A DNA stretch of 64,000 bases from CAJCJE01 sp035948315 (GTDB lineage Bacteria; Actinomycetota; Actinomycetes; Mycobacteriales; Pseudonocardiaceae). A program made the position numbers and the translations under genes. The notes beneath the pieces were generated by a model. That model ran no database searches and was not told the origin of the DNA. It was given only the letters and a program-made list of their open reading frames with translations. The stretch is from the NCBI GenBank assembly GCA_035948315.1, contig DASZJG010000031.1, forward strand, positions 124,001-188,000, written 5' to 3'. Shown one piece after another: positions 16,766 to 24,838 of this stretch; the first letter of the stretch is position 1, and each line of letters starts with the position of its first letter.

Positions 16766-17503
16766 TTACAGCCCCGACTCCGCCGTGCGGACCATGATCG
16801 CGCCGCATTCCTCGCAGCGGAGGACCTCGTCGGCGGCGGCTTCCTTGATCTCGGCGATGGCGTGCCGGTCGATCTCGATCCGGCAGGCACCGCAGCGGCG
16901 GGAGCGCAGCAGGGCGGCGCCGATGCCGCGCTGGATGCGGACCCGGTCGTAGAGGGCGAGCAGGTCGGCCGGGAAGCCGCCGATCAGCCCCGCCCGGTCG
17001 GCGGCCCTGCGGGCTTGTGCCGTGTCCAGGTCGGCGATGGCCGCGTCGCGGCGCTGTTGCACGTCGGCCAGGGTCTCCTCGGCCTTGCCCAGCTCTTCCT
17101 GTGCGTGCTTGATGTCCAGTTCGACGGCTTCCCGCCGCTCCATCAGTTCGAGCTGGTCGTCCTCGAGCGCGGACTGGCGCCTGCCGAGGGTTTCCAGTTC
17201 GTGTTCGAGATCGGTGACCTGCCGGGCGCCGACGTTGCCGTCGTTGAGCAGTTTGCGGTCGCGGTCCTCCCGGGCCCGCACCGCCTCGATCTCGTCCTCC
17301 TGCTTGGTGATCTCGCGGTTGAGGTCCTTGTGCGTGGTCTTCGCGGCGACCAGCGCGTCCTTGCGGATCCGCAGCGCGGTCTCGGCCTCCTCGATCGCGG
17401 CCAGCTCGGGCAGGGTGCGGCGGCGGTGGTCGATCCTGGCCAGCTCCGCATCGGCGTCGGCGAGGTCGAGCAGCCGACGTTGCACGGCTGGTTCGGCTTT
17501 CAC
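16766..17503 (-). CDS. Coiled-coil protein with C4 zinc ribbon
   Basis: 245 residues. A long antiparallel coiled coil (about 10-175, rich in Glu/Arg/Leu heptads) is followed by a C-terminal zinc ribbon with CGAC and CEEC pairs. It belongs to the zf-RING_7/C4-type family that includes M. tuberculosis Rv2229c and Helicobacter FlgZ (HP0958). Its role in actinobacteria is unknown, though nucleic-acid binding next to RNase H is plausible. GTG 17501-17503 is supported by GGAGG 9 nt upstream, which lies within the end of the Nif3 gene. Confidence 0.85.
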   Translation of the reverse strand: MKAEPAVQRRLLDLADADAELARIDHRRRTLPELAAIEEAETALRIRKDALVAAKTTHKDLNREITKQEDEIEAVRAREDRDRKLLNDGNVGARQVTDLEHELETLGRRQSALEDDQLELMERREAVELDIKHAQEELGKAEETLADVQQRRDAAIADLDTAQARRAADRAGLIGGFPADLLALYDRVRIQRGIGAALLRSRRCGACRIEIDRHAIAEIKEAAADEVLRCEECGAIMVRTAESGL

Positions 17504-17505
17504 GG

Positions 17506-18342
17506 TCAGGACCTCCCGGTGGACTGTGGCGTTCGACTCGTCGCGGCGACCGTCCAGGGGTCGGTGCGACGGGTGGAAACGAAGACTTCGACCGTACCGC
17601 GCGTCGCGGTGCGCAGGATGTCGGCTGCCTGCTCGCACCATGGCCACTCACTGGCCCAGTGCGCGACGTCGACCAGGGCGGGCACGGCGCCCGCCGCGAG
17701 GTGTTCGCTGGCCGGATGGTGGCGCAGATCAGCGGTGACGAACGCGTCCACGCCGGCCTCGGTGGCGTCGCCGAGGTAACCGTCACCGGCTCCCCCGCTG
17801 ACCGCGACCATCCTAATCAGACGGTCCGGGTCGCCTGCCGCGCGGACGCCGGGCGCGGTGGCCGGGAGGCGGTCGGCGACGCGTTGGGTGAACACGCGCA
17901 GCGGTTCGGGTTCGGGCAGTTCACCGACCCGGCCGATGCCGGTGACACCGTCCGGGTTGGCCCGCAGCGGGCGCAGCACGCGCAGGCCGAGCGCGTCGGC
18001 GAGGGCGTCGGACACGCCGGGCGAGGCCGAGTCGGCGTTGGTGTGCGCGCAGAGCAGCGCGATCCCGTTGCGGATCATGGTGTGCACGAGGCCGCCCGTG
18101 GGCGTGCTGGCCGGGACGCCGTGTACGCCGCGCAGCAGGAGCGGGTGGTGCGCGACGATCAGTTGGGCGCCGCGCTCGATGGCCTCGGCGACCGTGTCCT
18201 CGACGGGATCGACGCAGATCAGCACTCGTTCGACCGACTCGGCCGGGTCGCCGCAGACCAGGCCGACCGCGTCCCAGGACTCGGCGAGGGCGGGCGGATA
18301 GGCCGTGTCGAGCACGGCGACGAGTTCGGCGAGGGTGGTCAT
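17506..18342 (-). CDS. Nif3-like dinuclear metal-center protein (DUF34)
   Basis: 278 residues. The metal-ligand motifs of the Nif3/YbgI family are present: LIVAHHPLLLRG (His pair), CAHTNAD (His/Asp) and, near the C-terminus, VDVAHWASEWPW with the final His and Glu. The family has been proposed to be a GTP cyclohydrolase I-like or metal-handling enzyme, but its reaction is unsettled. It overlaps cobC by 4 nt, so the whole run from cobC to the phosphatase is one tightly packed operon. Confidence 0.92.
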   Translation of the reverse strand: MTTLAELVAVLDTAYPPALAESWDAVGLVCGDPAESVERVLICVDPVEDTVAEAIERGAQLIVAHHPLLLRGVHGVPASTPTGGLVHTMIRNGIALLCAHTNADSASPGVSDALADALGLRVLRPLRANPDGVTGIGRVGELPEPEPLRVFTQRVADRLPATAPGVRAAGDPDRLIRMVAVSGGAGDGYLGDATEAGVDAFVTADLRHHPASEHLAAGAVPALVDVAHWASEWPWCEQAADILRTATRGTVEVFVSTRRTDPWTVAATSRTPQSTGRS

Positions 18343-19400
18343 GGGGCAGCGAGTTCCTTGCTGGCGAGGATATCGGCGAGGGCGGTGATCAGCGGGATCG
18401 CCGCCTCCGGCGAGCGGACGGCGACGCGGAGGTGGTCGGGGGTGAGGCCGGGGAAGGTGTCGGCGCGGCGGACCGCGATGCCACGCTCGCGCAGGGCCGC
18501 GCGGACGGCGGGGCCGTTCGGGACGCGGAGCAGCAGGAACGGGGCGTGCGCCGGCTGCGCCACCTGGAGGCCGGGCAGGCGGGTCAGTTCGGCGAGGAGG
18601 TGCGCGCGGTGTTCGGCGATCTCGACGGCCGCGGCGTCGGCTTCGGCGACTGCGTGCGGTTCGGTGCAGGCGGTGACCGCGGTGAGCACCAGGTTGCTGA
18701 CCGGCCATTGTGGACGGTTGGCGGCGAGGCGGGCGAGCAGTTCGGGGGCGCCGATGGCGTAGCCGGCGCGCAGGCCGGGCAGCGCCCAGGTCTTGGTGAG
18801 GCTGCGCAGCACCAGCAGGCCGGGCACGGCGGCATCGCAGGCGAGGGATTCGGGTTCGCCGGGGATCGCGTCGGCGAACGCCTCGTCGACGACGAGCACG
18901 CGGCCGGGGCGGGCCAGGGCGCGGAGGGTGTCGGCCGGATGTTGGACCGAGGTGGGGTTGGTGGGGTTGCCGATGACGACCAGGTCGGCCTCGTCGGGGA
19001 CCTGGTCCGAGCGCAGGCGGTAGCCATCGGACTCGGCGAGCAGGACGCGGTGGATCGGGACGTTCGCCGTGGCCAGGGCGACTTCCGGCTCGGTGAAGGA
19101 CGGGTGCACGACGGCGGCAAGGCGCGGGCGCAGCGCCGGGAGCAGGGCGAAGCCCTCGGCGGCGCCGGCAAGGATCAGCACCTCGTCGGGATGACGGCCG
19201 TGCCGGCGGGCGACGCCCTGGCGCGCCCGCGCGTCCTGGGCGGCCGACGGGTAGCGGCCGATCTCGTCCATGGCCTCGACCAGGCGGGCGCGCAACCAGG
19301 CGGGCGGGCCGGGCAGCCGCACGTTCACCGCGTAGTCGATCAGGCCCGGCGCGGCGTCCACGTCGCCGTGATGGCGGAGAGCGGGGTCGATGATGGTCAT
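18339..19400 (-). CDS. cobC: CobC-like PLP-dependent aminotransferase/decarboxylase
   Basis: 353 residues of the class I/II aminotransferase fold, close to L-threonine-O-3-phosphate decarboxylases (CobD of Salmonella) and histidinol-phosphate aminotransferases. The PLP lysine is Lys203 in SLTKTWALPGLRAGY. GNPTNPTS and VVDEAFAD provide the Asn and Asp that hold the cofactor. Synteny with Rv2231c and the nearby cobinamide gene cobD favour production of aminopropanol phosphate for the cobalamin side chain. A general HisC-like role cannot be excluded. It is divergent from ptpA and heads the leftward operon. Confidence 0.85.
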   Translation of the reverse strand: MTIIDPALRHHGDVDAAPGLIDYAVNVRLPGPPAWLRARLVEAMDEIGRYPSAAQDARARQGVARRHGRHPDEVLILAGAAEGFALLPALRPRLAAVVHPSFTEPEVALATANVPIHRVLLAESDGYRLRSDQVPDEADLVVIGNPTNPTSVQHPADTLRALARPGRVLVVDEAFADAIPGEPESLACDAAVPGLLVLRSLTKTWALPGLRAGYAIGAPELLARLAANRPQWPVSNLVLTAVTACTEPHAVAEADAAAVEIAEHRAHLLAELTRLPGLQVAQPAHAPFLLLRVPNGPAVRAALRERGIAVRRADTFPGLTPDHLRVAVRSPEAAIPLITALADILASKELAAP

Positions 19401-19431
19401 CAGGCGCGAGTGTAGATGTGACCTGGTTCGT

Positions 19432-19437
19432 TAGGCT
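19432..19437 (+). promoter_or_regulatory. Leaderless -10 element (TAGGCT) of ptpA
   Basis: TAGGCT ends 6 nt before the GTG of ptpA; the divergent cobC start is only 31 bp away. Confidence 0.55.
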
Positions 19438-19443
19438 CGGACC

Positions 19444-19926
19444 GTGACGGGCGAGCGGTATGCGGTGACCTTCGTGTGTTCGGGCAACATCTGCCGGTCG
19501 CCGATGGCCGAATCGGTGTTCCGGCGCCAGGTGGAGAAGGCCGGGCTCGCGGACCTGGTCGAGGTGAGCAGCGCCGGCGTCGGTGGCTGGCACGTCGGCG
19601 AGCCCATGGACGAGCGCGCCGCCGAGACGCTCGCGGCGGCGGGCTACCCGACCGAGCACGCAGCGGCGAAGGCCGGGCCGGAGCACCTGGACGCGGACCT
19701 GATCCTGGCCATGGACGGCGGGCACTACGAGGCGCTGCTGCGGTTGGTCGACGACCAGGACCGGGTGCGGATGTTCCGCTCGTTCGACCCGGCCGCCGAC
19801 CCGGACGACCTGGACGTGCCCGACCCGTACTACGGCCCGACCGACGGTTTCGACGAGTTGTTGGCGATGATCGAAGCCGCCATGCCGGGACTGGTGGAGT
19901 TCGTCCGGGAGCACGTGACCGACTGA
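19444..19926 (+). CDS. ptpA: Low-molecular-weight protein tyrosine phosphatase
   Basis: 160 residues. The P-loop VCSGNICRS holds nucleophile Cys12 and Arg18 (CX5R), and the general acid is the Asp in VPDPYYG. It removes phosphate from protein tyrosines. In mycobacteria PtpA is secreted and acts on the host, whereas in streptomycetes it affects secondary metabolism and morphology. No signal peptide is present. No tyrosine kinase gene (such as mycobacterial ptkA) is adjacent. GTG start, leaderless. Confidence 0.95.
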   Translation: MTGERYAVTFVCSGNICRSPMAESVFRRQVEKAGLADLVEVSSAGVGGWHVGEPMDERAAETLAAAGYPTEHAAAKAGPEHLDADLILAMDGGHYEALLRLVDDQDRVRMFRSFDPAADPDDLDVPDPYYGPTDGFDELLAMIEAAMPGLVEFVREHVTD

Positions 19927-19956
19927 CCCCATGAGTTCACGCGGGCGTCACAGGCT

Positions 19957-19962
19957 TACCGT
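19957..19962 (+). promoter_or_regulatory. Leaderless -10 element (TACCGT)
   Basis: TACCGT ends 6 nt before the GTG of the SURF1 gene, giving it its own promoter only 42 bp after ptpA. Confidence 0.55.
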
Positions 19963-19968
19963 GGAGAC

Positions 19969-20928
19969 GTGCGGCGACTCAGCTTTCTGCTCCGACCGGG
20001 CTGGTTGGCCCTGGTCGCCGGGGTGCTCATCTTCGCTGGCGCCTGTTTCTGGATCCTGTCGCCGTGGCAGTTCGGCCGCAACAGCGAGCGGCAGACGCAG
20101 ATCAGCGCGCTGACCGACGCGCAGGGCCGGGCGCCGCAGCCACTGGACGAGTTCCTGCCGGGCAATGCCGAGCCGACCGCGCGGCAGGAGTGGTTCCAGG
20201 TCACCATGACCGGCCACTACCTGCCCACCGACGACGTGGTGGTGCTGCTGCGCGAGATCGACTCCTGCTCCGACTGTGATCCGAGTCCCGCGTTCGAGAT
20301 CCTCACCCCGTTCCACCAGGACAACGGCACGAACGTGCTGGTCGACCGGGGTTACGTGCCGCCGGGCAGCTTCGACCAGGTGCCGGCGTACGCGGCGGCG
20401 CCGCGCGGGCACGTGACGTTGACCGCGCGGGTGCACCCGGATGAACCGATCAGCGCCCGCCGCTCGCTCATCCAGGCCGGGCACCACGAGGTCTACGACA
20501 TCAACGCGAAGGTCGTCGGCCGCTCGGTCGGGGTGGTGCTGCGGCCCGGATCGTTCGCGCTGGCCGCGGGTCAGCCGGGCGCGTTGGGCATCGCGGCGCT
20601 GCCGCAGCTGGACTCGGGGCCGTTCCTGTCCTACGCGTGGCAGTGGATCACCTTCGGCGTGATGGCCATCGGCGGCCTTGGCTACTTCACCTGGCGCGAA
20701 CTCAAGCCGGGTGGCGCGCTGACGCCGGAGGGCCGGGCGCGGCGCCGGGCCGAGAAGGAGGCGTTGCGCGCCGAGGAGGAGGCCGAGCAGGAGACCAGCC
20801 GGGTGCCGACGACGCGCAAGAAGAAGCTGCGCGGCCGGCACAAGATCGCGCTGCTGATCGCCGAGGACGAGGAACGCGAGCGCGCGCAAGCGCGGGATCA
20901 GCGCGAGGCCGACCTCACGCGCGGCTGA
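19969..20928 (+). CDS. SURF1 family protein, cytochrome oxidase assembly factor
   Basis: 319 residues. Two membrane helices (about 12-31 and 222-240) flank an extracytoplasmic domain with the SURF1 signature: WQFGRNSER near the first helix, VLVDRGYVPP in the middle, and LSYAWQWITFG entering the second helix. SURF1 helps insert haem a into cytochrome c oxidase subunit I. A basic, Lys/Arg/Glu-rich cytoplasmic tail of about 75 residues is added, as in many actinobacteria. The 3' end overlaps cobD by 14 bp. Confidence 0.92.
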   Translation: MRRLSFLLRPGWLALVAGVLIFAGACFWILSPWQFGRNSERQTQISALTDAQGRAPQPLDEFLPGNAEPTARQEWFQVTMTGHYLPTDDVVVLLREIDSCSDCDPSPAFEILTPFHQDNGTNVLVDRGYVPPGSFDQVPAYAAAPRGHVTLTARVHPDEPISARRSLIQAGHHEVYDINAKVVGRSVGVVLRPGSFALAAGQPGALGIAALPQLDSGPFLSYAWQWITFGVMAIGGLGYFTWRELKPGGALTPEGRARRRAEKEALRAEEEAEQETSRVPTTRKKKLRGRHKIALLIAEDEERERAQARDQREADLTRG

Positions 20929-21874
20929 GCCGGGCGCGCCGCCGACCGACCAGCCAGGCGAGCACGACGGCGACCGCGCCGGCCAGTGCACCGACCACTC
21001 TGGACAGTTCGACCGCGCGGGTGACGTGGCCTGCGTCGGGGGTGCGGCCGTCGCCGAGGACGGGGCGGTCCTCGAAGCCGTGCGGGTAGGCGGTGCGACC
21101 GCCGAGCCGGATCTCCAGCGCGCCCGCGAACGCGGCCTCGATCTGGCCCGCGTTGGGGCTGGGGTGGGCGGACGCGTCGCGTCGCCAGGTGCGCCACGCG
21201 GCAGCCGAGGAACCGCCGACGACCGGGGCGCCGACGGTGGCGAGCAGCGCGGCGAGCCGGGCCGGGGCGAGGTTCATCACGTCGTCGATGCGCGCGGCCG
21301 CCCAGCCGAACTGGTGGTAGCGCGGGGAACGGTGGCCGACCATGGCGTCCAGCGTGTTGACCGCGCGGTAGCCGAGCAGGCCGGGCACGCCGGCGACGGC
21401 ACCCCAGAACAGCGGGGCGACGACCGCGTCGGAGGTGTTCTCGGCGACGGATTCGACGGCCGCGCGGGCAAGGCCGGTCTGGTCGAGGGCCTGCGGGTCG
21501 CGGCCGCACAGGCTGGGCAGCCGGTCGCGCGCGGCGGCGATGTCGCCCGCGTCGAGTTCGGCACCGATCGCGGTGCCCTGTTCGGCCAGGGACGCGCCGC
21601 CGAGCACGGCCCAGGTGGCGGCCGCGGTGGAGAGCATCTGCACGACCGGGCGGCGCCTGCCGACCTGCTCGACGGCCAGGCCGAGCGCGAGCGCGCCGCC
21701 GCTGAGCAGCGCGGAGTGCAGCGCGCCGGGGACCTTGTTGTCGCGGTAGAGCCAGTCCTCGGCCTTGCCGGCCGCGCGACCGAACACGGCGACCGGGTGG
21801 CCGCGCCGCGGGTCGCCGAACATGCCGTCCGCGGCGATGCCCAGCAGCAGTCCGATGGCCCGCGCAGCGCTCAC
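20915..21874 (-). CDS. cobD: Adenosylcobinamide-phosphate synthase
   Basis: 319 residues, membrane-bound (about four to five helices). CobD/CbiB attaches the aminopropanol arm to adenosylcobyric acid. Family marks are GIAADGMFGDPRRGHPVAVFG at the N-terminus, SVAENTSDAVVAPLFWG and YRAVNTLDAMVGH. GTG 21872-21874 is preferred: AAGGGGA lies 6 nt upstream and homologues start at this point. A GTG seven codons further up is possible. It works with cobC, separated from it by the divergent ptpA-SURF1 pair. Confidence 0.93.
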   Translation of the reverse strand: MSAARAIGLLLGIAADGMFGDPRRGHPVAVFGRAAGKAEDWLYRDNKVPGALHSALLSGGALALGLAVEQVGRRRPVVQMLSTAAATWAVLGGASLAEQGTAIGAELDAGDIAAARDRLPSLCGRDPQALDQTGLARAAVESVAENTSDAVVAPLFWGAVAGVPGLLGYRAVNTLDAMVGHRSPRYHQFGWAAARIDDVMNLAPARLAALLATVGAPVVGGSSAAAWRTWRRDASAHPSPNAGQIEAAFAGALEIRLGGRTAYPHGFEDRPVLGDGRTPDAGHVTRAVELSRVVGALAGAVAVVLAWLVGRRRARLSRA

Positions 21875-21954
21875 GATTCTCCCCTTGATGACCACGAACC
21901 CCAGGTTGTTCGGACCGTACCCGGGTGTGGTCAGCGTGCGTCGGCCGGGACACG

Positions 21955-21960
21955 TAAGCT
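21955..21960 (+). promoter_or_regulatory. Probable leaderless -10 element (TAAGCT) of the jet operon
   Basis: TAAGCT ends 8 nt before the GTG of jetA; spacing is slightly longer than the 6-7 nt at the other leaderless genes here. Confidence 0.45.
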
Positions 21961-21968
21961 GGCCGGCC

Positions 21969-23588
21969 GTGGACCCGGAGCAAGAAGCAGCCGTTGGGGC
22001 CGGCGACTCCGCGCCGCCGGAGGGGCACCAGGACCAGGGCATCGAACGTCGGTTGCAGCTGTTCGCGTACCTGCAACCGGGCCGCAACCACCGCACCTAC
22101 CTGGCGATCATGCGGCTGTTCACCTCGACCCTGCTGGCCGACCTGTCTGCCGGCGAGGTCGCCTCGGCACTGGCGAAGGCCGAACGCGAGGGGCAGATCG
22201 ACCCGGGTGAGTCGCAGATCGAGGTGGTACTCCCCCGACTGCGCCAGCTACTCGACTGGGGGAACCTGGTTCTCGGCAGGCGCGAGGCCGTTGCCACCAG
22301 CATCGCCGAGTTCCAGCAGGGCAGCGTCCGCTACCAGGTCAGCAAGCTCGCGGTGCGGGTGCAGCGGGACGCGGACGAGCTGCTGCGGGTGCCGGAGGGC
22401 GCCCGCGAGGTGTCGCGCGAGTTGTTGCCTGCCATCGAACGCGGGGTGACGCAGCTCGGGCAGACGCTGGCGAACGCGGTCGCGACCGAGCAGAGCGACC
22501 CGGGTTCGCGCGGCGCGCGGCGGGCCAGGGAGATGCTGGCCGAGCAGGTCACCACCCTGTTCCTGCAACACGCCGAATTGGCTGTCACCGTCCGCGACTT
22601 CTACGCCTACCTGGGCCAGATCCTGACCCGCAACCACCTCGGCGCCGAGGAGATCACCGGCTTCCGCGACCTGCTCGTCGAGTACATCCAGCTGGTCGTG
22701 GAGGACGTGCTGCGGCACACGCCCGCGATCGCGGAGGGTCTGGCCCGGCTGGCAGGCGGGCGGGCGGAGATGTTGCGGCTGCTCACCGCGAGCGTGTCGT
22801 TCGCGCCGCCGCGACCGGGCGAGCCCGAGCTGGCCGTCGAGCGGGCGCGCGGGCGGACCGTCGCCGACTGGGTGCAGTTGACCGGCTGGTTCGTGGACAG
22901 CCCGGGGAGTCCGAGCCAGGTGACCGCGCTGCGGGACGCGACCGCGCGGGCCATCGGCGCGCTGCTGGCGACGGTGAAGCGAGCGACCTCGGGCGGCGGG
23001 CTGTTGCCGAGTCGGCGCGGCGAGCTGCTGAGCCTGGCCCGCTGGTTCGACGCTGCCGACCAGAAGCAGGCGGACGCGCTGTACACGGCCGCGTTCGGCC
23101 TGCACTCCGCGCGCAACCTGCTGCCATCGCCCGAGCACGACGGCGACGACGAGCACACGCCGTGGCGCGACGGGCCCGTTGTCGACGTGCAGGTGAGCGT
23201 GCGCAGCAGGGGCGACCGCGGCGCGCGCGGCCGGACCTCGCGGATCCTGGACGACCCGATCGGGCGCGAGTCGCTGCTGGCGCAGGCCAGGGTCGCAGAG
23301 GCGAAGCGACGGGCCGCGGCGGACGAGCTGATCAAGGCGGCGCCGAGGCTGGATCAGGTGACGTTGTCGGCGGGCGCGTTGGGCCAGCTCTGCGAGCTGT
23401 TGACGTTGGCCATGGCGCAGCGCAGTCACCCGACCGACGCGGGCGAGGCGGCCGATCCGGTGCGCGGCCTGCGGCTCACGCTGACCCCGCAGACCGGGCA
23501 CACCACCCGGGTGCGCAGCGCGGCCGGCACGCTCACCCTCCAGAACACGCGGCTGGCCGTCGTGCCGACGGACGGGGATCACGGATGA
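21969..23588 (+). CDS. jetA: Type II Wadjet protein JetA (TIGR02677/DUF2397), kleisin-like subunit
   Basis: 539 residues matching the TIGR02677 family, recognised from IERRLQLFAYLQ...NHRTYLAIMRLF at the N-terminus, a helical middle (DFYAYLGQILTRN) and the C-terminal block GRESLLAQARVAEAKRR. In Wadjet systems JetA is the kleisin that bridges the JetC ATPase heads. The complex extrudes DNA loops and recognises small circular plasmids. It is the first gene of a tightly coupled jetA-jetB-jetC set: its TGA overlaps the jetB ATG. No jetD follows. Confidence 0.88.
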   Translation: MDPEQEAAVGAGDSAPPEGHQDQGIERRLQLFAYLQPGRNHRTYLAIMRLFTSTLLADLSAGEVASALAKAEREGQIDPGESQIEVVLPRLRQLLDWGNLVLGRREAVATSIAEFQQGSVRYQVSKLAVRVQRDADELLRVPEGAREVSRELLPAIERGVTQLGQTLANAVATEQSDPGSRGARRAREMLAEQVTTLFLQHAELAVTVRDFYAYLGQILTRNHLGAEEITGFRDLLVEYIQLVVEDVLRHTPAIAEGLARLAGGRAEMLRLLTASVSFAPPRPGEPELAVERARGRTVADWVQLTGWFVDSPGSPSQVTALRDATARAIGALLATVKRATSGGGLLPSRRGELLSLARWFDAADQKQADALYTAAFGLHSARNLLPSPEHDGDDEHTPWRDGPVVDVQVSVRSRGDRGARGRTSRILDDPIGRESLLAQARVAEAKRRAAADELIKAAPRLDQVTLSAGALGQLCELLTLAMAQRSHPTDAGEAADPVRGLRLTLTPQTGHTTRVRSAAGTLTLQNTRLAVVPTDGDHG

Positions 23589-24838
23589 GCCCTCGGTCGG
23601 AGGTACTGGACGGTCTGTCCGAGATCGACGCGGCGAACGTGGTGCGCTGCGCGCGGGTGCTGTTGCGGCGGCCGCTGTTGCGCTCGGCGGGGCCGGATGG
23701 CGACCTGTTGCCGCTGGTCTACCGGCATCGGGTGGCGCTGGCCGACCTGTTCGCGCAAACGCTTGGCTACCGGTTGGTCGTGCAGCGGCAGTTCGCCCGG
23801 CTGTACAAGTCGCTGCCCGAGGGCGACCTGCGGCGCGGCGAGTCCGCGTTGTCGCCGCGCGCCTACACCTACCTCGCGCTGACCATCGCCGCGCTGACCG
23901 GCGTCGGCCGGCAGGTGCTGCTGTCCCGGCTGGTCGCGGACGTGCGCGCGGCGGGCGTGGAGGCCGGGATCGTGATCAGCGATGATCTCGGTGACCGGCG
24001 CGCGATCGCGGCCGCGCTGCGCCACCTGCTCACGTTGGGCGTGCTGCACGAGACCGAGGGTTCGGTCGCCGGGCTGCTCGGCGAGACCACCAGCGAGGCG
24101 CTGATCACCATCGACACCGACCTGCTCGGCCAACTGCTGGTCGGCCCGCTCGCCGAAGCGCGGGACGGGGAGCAGCTGCTCGAACTGGCGGCGCGGCCGG
24201 GTCCGCGCGGGATCGAGCACGCGGTGCGGCGGCGGCTGGTCGAGGACCCGGTGGTGCTCTACGCGGATCTCCCGACCGAGCAGGCGGACTGGCTGCGGCG
24301 CCGGGCGCGGCGCGAGTCCGGGCTGCTGGAGTCGTGCTTCGGGTTGATCACCGAGACGCGGGCCGAGGGCATCGCCATCACCGACCCCGAGGACTACCTG
24401 ACCGACCTGGTCTTCCCGGGCGCGAGCACGGTCAGCCGGGTCGCGCTGCTCGCCCTGCCGGAGTTGCTGGCCAACGCCGACGCGGCCGCGCGGGCCGACG
24501 GGCGGGTGCCGGTGGACGTGGCGGCGTTGCGCGCGGTGTGTGCCCGGCTGGTCGAGGACTATCCTGCGGCGTGGTCGAAGCAGGCCACCGAGGACATCGG
24601 CCGCCTTGCCGAGGATGTGCTCGATCTGCTCGACGCCATGGGGCTCGCCGTGTTCACCGAGGAGGACGGCTGGCTGCTCAACCCGACCGCGCACCGTTGG
24701 CTGCCCGAACCGGACGAGCGGCCGACACGGGAGCAGCCCGCGCCCGAACCACCAGCGCCGGAACCGGAGCCGGGTTGGTCCCTGTTCGACCACGGCAGCC
24801 ACGACGAGACGAACGAAGCACGGGAGGCCGGAGCATGA
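23585..24838 (+). CDS. jetB: Type II Wadjet protein JetB (TIGR02678/DUF2398), KITE-like subunit
   Basis: 417 residues of the TIGR02678 family, built of winged-helix segments: NVVRCARVLLRRPLLR at the start, RAYTYLALTIAAL, then a Toprim-free alpha/beta region and the C-terminal ITDPEDYLTDLVFPG. In Wadjet complexes JetB is the KITE protein that binds the kleisin. The last 50 residues are Pro/Glu-rich and likely disordered. Four-nucleotide ATGA overlaps at both ends couple it to jetA and jetC and imply stoichiometric synthesis. Confidence 0.88.
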   Translation: MSPRSEVLDGLSEIDAANVVRCARVLLRRPLLRSAGPDGDLLPLVYRHRVALADLFAQTLGYRLVVQRQFARLYKSLPEGDLRRGESALSPRAYTYLALTIAALTGVGRQVLLSRLVADVRAAGVEAGIVISDDLGDRRAIAAALRHLLTLGVLHETEGSVAGLLGETTSEALITIDTDLLGQLLVGPLAEARDGEQLLELAARPGPRGIEHAVRRRLVEDPVVLYADLPTEQADWLRRRARRESGLLESCFGLITETRAEGIAITDPEDYLTDLVFPGASTVSRVALLALPELLANADAAARADGRVPVDVAALRAVCARLVEDYPAAWSKQATEDIGRLAEDVLDLLDAMGLAVFTEEDGWLLNPTAHRWLPEPDERPTREQPAPEPPAPEPEPGWSLFDHGSHDETNEAREAGA